From JACCXG01 sp963717745 (GTDB taxonomy: Bacteria; Acidobacteriota; Vicinamibacteria; Vicinamibacterales; 2-12-FULL-66-21), in the NCBI GenBank assembly GCA_963717745.1, contig CAVQXJ010000020.1:209025-273024 (forward strand): DNA of 64,000 nt. Direction: 5' to 3'. The notes under the pieces are model-generated. The model did not search any database. It saw nothing but the letters and a program-made list of their open reading frames with translations, and was not told the DNA's origin. Of this stretch, positions 26,719-34,385 are shown in pieces. A program made the translations under genes and the position numbers. Position 1 is the stretch's first letter. Every line of letters starts with the position of its first letter.

Positions 26719-29415
26719 TCACTCCTTCAGGGCTACCAACGGATCCACCCTCGCCGCCCGTCGTGCCGGGATGTAGCAGGCGAGGAGCGCGACGGCGAGG
26801 AGCACGACCGGGACGCTGACGAACGTCAGCAAATCGTGGCGCTCGACGGAGAAGAGCAGTCCGCTCAGCAGGCGGCCGGCGCCGAATCCTCCGACGACGC
26901 CGATCAGGCAGCCAAGGACGGCCAGGCCGAGGCCGTGTCCCAGAATCAGCCGGAACACGTCGGCCCTCGTCGCCCCGAGCGCCATCCGGATGCCGATGTC
27001 ACGGGTCCGCTGCGCGACGAGGTAGGCGAGCACGCCGAACAGGCCCACGCACGCGAGTGCTAGCGCGATGGCGGCAAAGCCGGCGAGTAGATACATGTTG
27101 AACCGGCGGGCGCCCATCGAGCTCGAGAGCATGTTCGTGAAGAGATCGACATCGTAGAGCGGCACCCGCGGATCGAGGGCGCGCACGGCCGCTCGAATCG
27201 CCGGTACGTGCGACTCGGGAGTGCCCGCACTGCGGACGACCAGACTCATGGGATTCCATTGCGGGAAGCTGAGGGCGGAGGCGTACACCGCCGGCGGCGC
27301 GTCGGTTTCGAGGCCGAAGCTTCGAACGTTGCCCGCGACGCCGATGACCGTGTACTCCAGCTCGCCGAAGCTGTGGACGACAACCGTCTTGCCGAGCGCG
27401 TCCTCCCCTGGCCAGTATCGGCGTGCCAGGTCCTCACTCACGATCGTGACTCGCCGCGCCGGGCTGCCGTCAGCAGGACTATCGGCTGGTTCGAAGTCGC
27501 GCCCGCGAAGCGGAATGCCGAGTGTCTTGAAGAAGCCTGGGCTGACATTGCGCCAGCTGGCCGATGCCTGTGCGCCGTTCGGAAGCGTCCTTCCAGGAAT
27601 CGTGAGCGCGGTGCTCGTACCCGCGGTCGTGAGCGGCACCCCGCTCGACGTGGCGACGGCCTCGACGCCTGGGAGCGCCGCGATCGCCGGAAGCAGATTC
27701 TCATAAAACTGTCGCGACTTCTGCGGTGTGTCGTACGTCGCCCGTGGCAGCGTGATTCTCATCGTCGCCGTCTGTTCGACGTTGAATCCAGGATTGACCT
27801 GCTGCACGCGCCAGAAGCTTCGCATCAGGAGCCCCGCGCCGATCAGCAGCGCCACCGAAAGCGCGACCTCGGCGACCACGAGCCCGGCGCGCAAGCGCTG
27901 GCGGGTACGTCCGCCGGTGGCACCGCGAGCGCCATCCTTCAACCCTTCTCCGAGCTGGCGCGCTGCCTGCAGCGCCGGGGCGAGGCCGAACAGCATCGCC
28001 GCAGCGAGCGACGCCGCGATGCCGAACAGCACGACGGTCGCGTCGATCGAGAGCTGGTCGAGGCGCGGCAGGACGGTCGGCGCACCGGCGAGGACCACTT
28101 TCGTCGTGAGCCACGCCAGTCCGATGCCGGCGACCGCGGCCATCATCCCGAGCAGAAGCGACTCGACCAGCCATTGTCTGACGATGCGCGCGCGCTCGGC
28201 GCCGAGGGCCGAGCGGATGGCGAATTCGCGATGACGCGCCGACGCGCGGGCCAGAAGCAGGCTGGCCGCATTGCCGCACGCGATGAGCAGCACGAGGACG
28301 ACCGCGCCCATCATGATCGCGAGCGACTGGGTTGTCTCGGGAGGAACGAGCCATTCGTAAAAGTCACGAACGAGCACCGACCACCCCTCATTCGAGCCCG
28401 GAAACTGCTGCGCCAGCCGCGCCGCGAGCATCTGCATCTCCGCGCGAGCTTCGTCGATCGTGATCCCGGGCCGCAGCCTGCCGATGACGACCAGCCGGCG
28501 ATCGCCGCGTGAGCGTGCGGGATCGGCCGCGAGCGGTACGATCAGGTCCGGACGGATGCCGGCGACGCCAAACGATTCCGGCAGCACGCCCGCGATCTCG
28601 TACTGCCGGTTGTCGAGCGTGATCGATCGCCCGACGATGGCTCGATCGCCGTTGAACCGCCGCTGCCAGATTCCATGCGCGATGATCGCGATGCGCGTGT
28701 TGCCCCCTGGACGATCCTCTTCCACCCGGAAGTTGCGGCCCAGTACGGGCGTCACGCCGAGCGCCGGCATGAAATCGACGCTCACCGCGAACGCTCGCAC
28801 GACCTCGGCGTCACCTCCGTCGGCGGCGGTGAAGCTGGCATTGGCGGCTGCGGCAAGATGCTCGAAGCTGCGGGCCTGATCGCGCCAGTCGAGAAAGTTC
28901 GGATGCGAGACCGAGAAGGTCGGCCATCCACGTGCGGGATTGCTTTCCCAGAACCGCACCAGCCGGTCGCTCTCGGCATACGGCAGCGGTCGTAAGACCA
29001 CGGCATTGACGACGGCAAAGATCGCGGTGGTGGCCCCGACACCGAGCGCGAGCGTGAACACGGCGACGGCCGTAAAGCCTGGTGTCCGCCGCAGCGCTCG
29101 CGCGGCATACCGCGCGTCCTGCCACAGTCCGCCGAACCAGCGGCCCCGTGGCCCACCGCCCACGACCAGCTCGTGCGTCTGAGGCGCCGGCGCGATCCGT
29201 CGCAGGTCACGCACGAGGCCGTCGTCGTTCAGCTCCTGCCGCACCGCCGCCCGCGCCGCTTCCTCGCTGCTGCCGCCAGCGATGAGCGAGCGATAGCGAT
29301 CATCGAGGTGCTGTGCCAGCTCTTCGACGATCTGCGCGCGATCCGCCGGATCGACGCGCACTGCGGCCAGCCGCGCCGCGACTTCCGTCTTCCACGTCTG
29401 CAGGTCCTCAGGCAT
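26719..29415 (-). CDS. ADOP-family ABC transporter permease
   Basis: A complete 898-residue ADOP permease. The cytoplasmic N-terminus (residues 1-95) contains AAVRVDPADRAQIVEELAQHLDDRY and AVRQELNDDGLVRDL. Span 1 is AVAVFTLALGVGATTAIFAVVNAV. The MacB periplasmic domain includes GRNFRVEEDRPGG and LDNRQYEIAGVLPESFG. The FtsX core is VVLVLLIACGNAASLLLARASARHREFAIRSALGAERARIVRQW. The second module closes with RDIGIRMALGATRADVFRL and RVDPLVALKE. Its ATG overlaps the stop of the PadR gene by eight bases, implying translational coupling. Confidence 0.93.
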   Translation of the reverse strand: MPEDLQTWKTEVAARLAAVRVDPADRAQIVEELAQHLDDRYRSLIAGGSSEEAARAAVRQELNDDGLVRDLRRIAPAPQTHELVVGGGPRGRWFGGLWQDARYAARALRRTPGFTAVAVFTLALGVGATTAIFAVVNAVVLRPLPYAESDRLVRFWESNPARGWPTFSVSHPNFLDWRDQARSFEHLAAAANASFTAADGGDAEVVRAFAVSVDFMPALGVTPVLGRNFRVEEDRPGGNTRIAIIAHGIWQRRFNGDRAIVGRSITLDNRQYEIAGVLPESFGVAGIRPDLIVPLAADPARSRGDRRLVVIGRLRPGITIDEARAEMQMLAARLAQQFPGSNEGWSVLVRDFYEWLVPPETTQSLAIMMGAVVLVLLIACGNAASLLLARASARHREFAIRSALGAERARIVRQWLVESLLLGMMAAVAGIGLAWLTTKVVLAGAPTVLPRLDQLSIDATVVLFGIAASLAAAMLFGLAPALQAARQLGEGLKDGARGATGGRTRQRLRAGLVVAEVALSVALLIGAGLLMRSFWRVQQVNPGFNVEQTATMRITLPRATYDTPQKSRQFYENLLPAIAALPGVEAVATSSGVPLTTAGTSTALTIPGRTLPNGAQASASWRNVSPGFFKTLGIPLRGRDFEPADSPADGSPARRVTIVSEDLARRYWPGEDALGKTVVVHSFGELEYTVIGVAGNVRSFGLETDAPPAVYASALSFPQWNPMSLVVRSAGTPESHVPAIRAAVRALDPRVPLYDVDLFTNMLSSSMGARRFNMYLLAGFAAIALALACVGLFGVLAYLVAQRTRDIGIRMALGATRADVFRLILGHGLGLAVLGCLIGVVGGFGAGRLLSGLLFSVERHDLLTFVSVPVVLLAVALLACYIPARRAARVDPLVALKE

Positions 29416-29737
29416 GCTCGGCCTCCGAGATGCGAGTGATGGCGGCGACGAAGCGCTGCCACCCCGATCGCTGCTCAGCCAGGATCTTCTTGCCGGCCGC
29501 GGTCAGGCGGTAATAGCGCCGCCGTCGCTGACCTTCTTTCTCGACCCAGCGGCCGGCGATCCAGCCGCGCTTCTCGAGCCGGTAGAGCAGCGGATAGAGC
29601 GAGGCAACGCGAAAGCGCACGGCGCCTTCCGAGCGGGTCTCGATCACCTGGCTGATCTCGTAACCGTGCCGGGGGCGGTGCTCGACCAGGGAGAGGATCA
29701 GGAGCTCGGCGCTGCCCTTCTTGAGCTCGCGGGCCAT
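29408..29737 (-). CDS. PadR-family transcriptional regulator
   Basis: A 109-residue PadR protein: KKGSAELLILSLVEHRPRHGYEISQVI, then FRVASLYPLLYRLEKRGWIAGRW, a basic wing (EGQRRRRYYRLTAAGKK) and C-terminal helix (GWQRFVAAITRI). ATG 29737 opens exactly where the family starts. An in-frame GTG at 29755 lies only a few bases after the -10 box and would be nearly leaderless. Its last eight bases overlap the ADOP start. Confidence 0.93.
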   Translation of the reverse strand: MARELKKGSAELLILSLVEHRPRHGYEISQVIETRSEGAVRFRVASLYPLLYRLEKRGWIAGRWVEKEGQRRRRYYRLTAAGKKILAEQRSGWQRFVAAITRISEAEHA

Positions 29738-29760
29738 GATGTCATTATGTTGCACAGATG

Positions 29761-29790
29761 TATATTGCTTAGAAGGATGACCGCTGTCAA
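29761..29790 (-). promoter_or_regulatory. Candidate promoter of the PadR/ADOP operon
   Basis: On the minus strand TTGACA (29790-29785, perfect -35) is 18 bases from AATATA (29766-29761), with an overlapping TATACA at 20 bases. Transcription would begin near the GTG at 29755, leaving at most an 18-base leader before ATG 29737. Confidence 0.55.
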
Positions 29791-29904
29791 GCGTGTGGAA
29801 AGATCGTCAGCCGGGGCCGAGCGCACAGGGGTTCGCGAGGAGCACTTCGCGAACATCCTCGATGCCGTGCGCAGCAGGAAGCGGAGGGCCTGAACTGCGA
29901 GATC

Positions 29905-30382
29905 TGTCGGCGAGCTTCTGCATCGGACCGATGATGTGTTCCGCGAGCGGCGGTGCCGGTGGCGACGGGCGCACGGGCGGTAGCGCGGTGACGGTCACGC
30001 CAGGATCACCGATCACTCGTGCCAGTTCTCGCCGGACCTCGTCGATCGCGTGACCCGGGAAGATGCGGCAGTTGACGTTGGCGCCGGCACGCTGCGGCAG
30101 TGCGTTGGGAGCATGGCCCCCGTCGAGGAGCGTCGCGACGCAGGTCGTCCGCAGGTTGGCGTGCAGGAACGGGTCCTGGTTGACGATCGCTTCGGCGGCC
30201 GCGTTCTTTGGGTTCTTGGCCAGCGCGATCATCGCCTTGCCGGTCTCATCGTGCCGCGCCGCGCCTGAATCGCGGAAGAAGCGCCGCGTCGTGTCCGACA
30301 TTTCGAGCGGAAATGCATGTCTGTCGAGCGCGATGAGCGCCCGCGCCAGCTGAGAGATCGCGCCCGCCGCCACGCTCCTCAC
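29905..30382 (-). pseudogene. Fragment of an M20 family metallopeptidase
   Basis: About 160 codons resemble the central dimerisation region of M20 carboxypeptidases: GAISQLARALIALDRHAFP, DTTRRFF, then LRTTCVATLLDGGHAPNALPQRAGANVNCRIFPG, and PSPPAPP. The N-terminal metal-binding motifs and the C-terminal ATDG/Glu region are missing, and the last 30 codons are out of register. It abuts the divergent M28 peptidase gene. It is best read as a both-end-truncated relic. Confidence 0.7.
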
Positions 30383-30464
30383 GTGTCCGACCCCGGCTCA
30401 TGAGCAGGTTCATTGAAGCGGTGTGTTGGCGCTCCTCCGCCTGTTCCGAAGATACTTTGCGGTA

Positions 30465-32591
30465 ATGACTCGCGTCCTGGTGCTGATACTGCTTGTTTCC
30501 CAAACGGTGCGTGCCCAAGGCCCCGCCGGCGTCTCAGCCTCGGAGCAGGTGTTCCTCGACACGCCGACGCCGGATCGCGCGCGGCGCTGGCTGGCCGCGC
30601 TCACCGAGGACCCGCACGTCGCCGGGACGCCGGCAGAGAAAAAAGTTGCCGAATACGTCCTGGCCCGCTTCAAGGAATTCGGTCTCGCCGCCGAGATGGA
30701 GCGCTACGACGTGTTTCTCAACCACCCGAAGCACGTCGCGGTCAAGCTCACGGCGCCGGTGCAGGCAGAGCTGAAGCTGCGGGAGGATCCATACGACGTC
30801 GACAAGGACTCGTCGGAGTCCGGCATGTTCCCCGCGTTTCACGGCTACGGTGCCTCCGGCTCCGCGGAAGGCGAAGTCGTTTACGTCAACTACGGCTCGC
30901 CGGCGGACTTCGCGCGCCTTGCCGCTCTGGGGATTTCCGTCGAAGGCAAGATCACACTGGTCCGCTACGGTGGCGCATTCCGCGGCCTCAAGGTCAAGGA
31001 ATCGCAGGACCGCGGCGCCGTCGGCGTCCTCATCTACTCCGATCCTGCTGACGATGGCTATATGCGCGGAGATGTCTATCCCGATGGGCCGATGCGGCCG
31101 CCCTCCGCCATTCAGCGTGGCTCCGTGTTGTTCCTCTCGCACGTGCCCGGCGATCCATCGACTCCGGGATGGCCGTCGACGACGGGCGCCAAGCGACTCA
31201 CGCGTGCGCAGATGACCAACCTACCGAAGATTCCCTCGCTTCCGATCGCGTATGCCGAGGCTGAGAAGATCCTGGGGCGTCTCGGCGGCCCGCGCGTGCC
31301 CGACGACTGGCAGGGCGGCCTGCCGTTTTCGTATCACGTCGGTCCCGGCTCGGCGCGCGTGGCGATGGACGTGCAGATGGACGAAGGCCTCAGGCCGATT
31401 TACAACGTCATCGCACGCATCAAGGGCAGCGTCGAGCCCGAGAAGCTGGTGATTCTCGGGAACCATCGCGACGCGTGGACACACGGCGCCGTCGATCCGA
31501 ATTCCGGCACCGCGGCACAACTGGAGATGGCCCGCGGGCTCGCGGCGGCACTCAAGCACGGCTGGACCCCCAAGCGCACGATCGTGATCGCGAGCTGGGA
31601 CGCCGAGGAATACGGCCTCGTCGGCTCAACGGAGTGGGCCGAGGAACACGCCGCCGACCTGACGAAGAACGCCGTCGCGTATCTCAATTGCGATGTTGCC
31701 GTGACCGGGCCGAACCTCGGCGTCAGCGGCACGCCGTCGCTGCTGGCGCTGGCGCAGCAGGCCGCGCGCGATGTGCCGGATCCCAAACGTGGCGGCTCGA
31801 TTGGCGCCGGCTGGGAATCGCGGCAGCGGAGCGCGTGGAATACGAGCACGCCAGTCGATCTCAACGCCCAGCAGGACGCGCAGTTTGCCGCACGTCTGTC
31901 GCCGCTTGGCTCCGGGTCGGACTACACCGCGTTCATCGATCATCTTGGCGTGCCATCCGTCGACTTCAGCTTCACTGGACCCTACGGCGTGTATCACTCC
32001 GTCTACGACAATTTCCGCTGGATGGAGAAGTACGGCGACCCCGAGTTTCTCTATCACGCCGCCGCGGCGAAGTTCTGGGGCCTGATGGCGATGCGAATCG
32101 CGTCCGCGGAGGTGGTACCGCTTCGCTTCGGCACTTACGCAAACGACCTGCGGGACGATCTCGATTCGCTGCGCCGCGACGCACTCCGTCGTGCCCGCAC
32201 GCCGGCGGAGCCGGGTGCGAAGCCGGCCATCACGCCCGACGCCGCCGAGCTGTTGACAGCGCTGCAGGATTTGCGCAGCGCGGGTGAGGCCGCGGACCGC
32301 GCGGCTGACGCGGCGTTGAAAAGCGGTGACCAGGCGGCGATCCGTCGCGTCAATGACGCACTGACTCAGGTTGAGCGCGCGTTTCTCGATCCGAAGGGGC
32401 TGCCGAACCGCCCGTGGTTCCGTCACATGCTGATCGCGCCTGGACTCACGACCGGTTATGCGCCCTGGCCATTCCCGGCGCTGCAGGAAGCCCTCGACGC
32501 AAAAGACGCGGCAATGTTCGCCGCCGAATCAAAGCGCATCGTCGCCGCGCTGCGCGCCGGCACGGACCGCCTGCGCGCCGCGGCGAAGTAG
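30465..32591 (+). CDS. M28 metallopeptidase, glutamate carboxypeptidase II-like
   Basis: A 708-residue exported peptidase with the transferrin-receptor-like layout. It has a signal peptide (VLVLILLVSQTVRAQ), then the protease-associated domain inserted in the peptidase (GEVVYVNYGSPADFARLAALGISVEGKITLVRYGGAFRGLKVKES, about residues 140-185), the M28 zinc domain, and a C-terminal helical dimerisation domain. All ligands are present: H334 and D344 (GNHRDAWTHGAVDP), catalytic E381 with E382 (WDAEEYG), D410 (NCDVAV) and H511 (VYHSVYDN). It would release C-terminal acidic residues from peptides in the periplasm or outside. ATG 30465 is used; upstream GTG 30423 is possible. Confidence 0.93.
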   Translation: MTRVLVLILLVSQTVRAQGPAGVSASEQVFLDTPTPDRARRWLAALTEDPHVAGTPAEKKVAEYVLARFKEFGLAAEMERYDVFLNHPKHVAVKLTAPVQAELKLREDPYDVDKDSSESGMFPAFHGYGASGSAEGEVVYVNYGSPADFARLAALGISVEGKITLVRYGGAFRGLKVKESQDRGAVGVLIYSDPADDGYMRGDVYPDGPMRPPSAIQRGSVLFLSHVPGDPSTPGWPSTTGAKRLTRAQMTNLPKIPSLPIAYAEAEKILGRLGGPRVPDDWQGGLPFSYHVGPGSARVAMDVQMDEGLRPIYNVIARIKGSVEPEKLVILGNHRDAWTHGAVDPNSGTAAQLEMARGLAAALKHGWTPKRTIVIASWDAEEYGLVGSTEWAEEHAADLTKNAVAYLNCDVAVTGPNLGVSGTPSLLALAQQAARDVPDPKRGGSIGAGWESRQRSAWNTSTPVDLNAQQDAQFAARLSPLGSGSDYTAFIDHLGVPSVDFSFTGPYGVYHSVYDNFRWMEKYGDPEFLYHAAAAKFWGLMAMRIASAEVVPLRFGTYANDLRDDLDSLRRDALRRARTPAEPGAKPAITPDAAELLTALQDLRSAGEAADRAADAALKSGDQAAIRRVNDALTQVERAFLDPKGLPNRPWFRHMLIAPGLTTGYAPWPFPALQEALDAKDAAMFAAESKRIVAALRAGTDRLRAAAK

Positions 32592-32886
32592 CAGTAGGTA
32601 CGGATGGCGGCGGGAGTTCACGAAGGACACGAAGGAGTTTCGATGGAGGGCGGCGTCGCGCGAAGCTCATAAGCAGACATGCACGCACCACAGACTTCAT
32701 GTGGTCCTCCTTACTCGCCCGACGCGGCGAGAGAGTGATTGGAGTGCGCGAAGGATCGAAGGGAATCGGAAAGCCGCTCGATGCGACCGTCATCGTTCCG
32801 TAGCGTGTGCGGTTCGTGTGGGGGCGCCGTCGACCGGCGGGTAATCAGTTCCACGTCGTTGTATTGTCGTCGCGGGAGATACACTG

Positions 32887-34002
32887 ATGCGGATGCCTCT
32901 ACGTGGCCATGCGATCTGGTTCGCGCTCGTCGCAGCTCTCTCGACGTCGTGCGCGGCGCGGCCGGACGCCGGCGCACCGCCGCTTCGCGGTATCTACGGT
33001 GGCGTGCCGCAGGAGATCCTGGATAGAGGCACACGCTTGCGCGACTTCGGCGTCGACGCGGTGTGGCTGGGAGCGGGCAGCTTCACGCCAGAGCGGCTGG
33101 CCCTGCTTCGCGCCGAGGGCGTGCAGGTGTATGCCGAGTTCAACACGCTCCACGTGGCCGACTATCTCAAGGCGCACCCCGACGCGGCGCCGATCGGTCC
33201 CGACGGCCAGGTGTCACCGCCTCCGCAGGGGTGGCAGGGCATCTGCCCGACGCACGACGAGTACCGACGGTTTCGTATGGACGCCTACAGGACATTGCTG
33301 CAGGACTTTGCAATCGACGGCGTGTGGCTCGACTACCACCACAGCCACGCAAGCTGGGAGCGCGCCGAGCCGGACATGCCGGACACGTGCTTCTGCGACC
33401 GGTGCCTGCGGCGCTTCCAGAATGCCACGGCGATCCGGTTGCCTGACGCACCGACGCCGGAGCGCGCACAAATCCTGCTCACGACACATCGCGAAGCCTG
33501 GGTTCGCTGGCGGCTGGATGTGTTCACGGACTGGGTCCGTGAGTTTCGCGCCATCATCGACACCACGCGTCCGTCAGCGCTACTGGGCACGTTCCACAAT
33601 GCGTGGAGCGATGAGGACATGGATGGTGCGCGGCTGGAGAAGCTGGCGATCGACCTCAAGGCGCATTCTGCCTACGTCGATGTTTTCAGCCCGATGGTCT
33701 ACCACGCGAGGTTCGGGTATGCCGACGATGCGGCGTGGATCTCACGCCAGGTGACCTGGCTCGGCGAGTACCTGGGCATCGGGGGCTCACCCGGCGAGCG
33801 GCATCGCATCTGGCCGATCGTGCAGATCTCGGATTGGGGTCAACCCGTTCCAGTCGAGCAGGTGGCGAACGTGCTCGGTCACGGCCGGCGTCGGCCGGCA
33901 ACGGGAGTGATGGTCTTCGCGTGGGGCGGCCTCCGCAAGCAGCCCGAGAAGATCGAGGCGATTGGCCGAGCGTTCCGCGCGATGGACGCTGCAGGCAGAT
34001 AA
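32887..34002 (+). CDS. TIM-barrel glycoside-hydrolase-like lipoprotein
   Basis: A 371-residue protein with a lipoprotein signal ending LVAALSTSCAA. The remainder reads as an (alpha/beta)8 barrel of the hypothetical glycosyl-hydrolase group: LRDFGVDAVWLGAGS, VQVYAEFNTLH, ICPTHDEYRRFRMDAYRTLLQDFAIDGVWLDYHHSH, then a cysteine motif CFCDRC-x3-F, RPSALLGTFHNAW, VDVFSPMVYHARFG and IWPIVQISDWGQPV. Acidic residues at strand ends (DGVWLDY; the E of YAEFN) are candidates for catalysis. The CxCxxC may bind a metal and is shared with some GH42-like families. The substrate is unknown. Confidence 0.78.
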   Translation: MRMPLRGHAIWFALVAALSTSCAARPDAGAPPLRGIYGGVPQEILDRGTRLRDFGVDAVWLGAGSFTPERLALLRAEGVQVYAEFNTLHVADYLKAHPDAAPIGPDGQVSPPPQGWQGICPTHDEYRRFRMDAYRTLLQDFAIDGVWLDYHHSHASWERAEPDMPDTCFCDRCLRRFQNATAIRLPDAPTPERAQILLTTHREAWVRWRLDVFTDWVREFRAIIDTTRPSALLGTFHNAWSDEDMDGARLEKLAIDLKAHSAYVDVFSPMVYHARFGYADDAAWISRQVTWLGEYLGIGGSPGERHRIWPIVQISDWGQPVPVEQVANVLGHGRRRPATGVMVFAWGGLRKQPEKIEAIGRAFRAMDAAGR

Positions 34003-34385
34003 GGCCGAGCACACAGAGCGCCCGATCAGCCGCGGTCAGACGAAGTCGCGGCGACCGTGAGTGATTCAGGACCGCCACCTGGGATCGCCGGTGGGCACAC
34101 CTGCCGTCGGCTTCAAAATGCATCGCGACCACTTACCTAAATGAGTTGTCAGAACGAGGTGATCGACGTCACCCTCGACCGCCTCGCTGAGGCCCCCTCG
34201 AAACCGTGCTCGGGCTCACCCCTTCCATGCACGGCGAGGTTTGTCGGGTGACGCCGGACTCAACGGCCTTTCCGCTTCGCCAATGGCCGGGCAGCGCGGC
34301 TGCCGGCGGTCGCGTGAGACCCCGAATCCCGACGCCAGGGTCCGGCGCCTTCGGACCGCGGGTCAGGCGGACCGCTGATGCCAAC
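34003..34385. other. Intergenic stretch, nothing recognised
   Basis: About 380 bp between the convergent barrel lipoprotein and Ser/Thr kinase genes. Short frames on both strands show no family. No strong terminator hairpin with a T tract was found. Confidence 0.35.

Noticed and set aside
32592..32886. Short repeat-like stretch with cacgaaggacacgaagg near 32623
   Set aside because: Only one and a half units are present, with no second copy noticed in the window.
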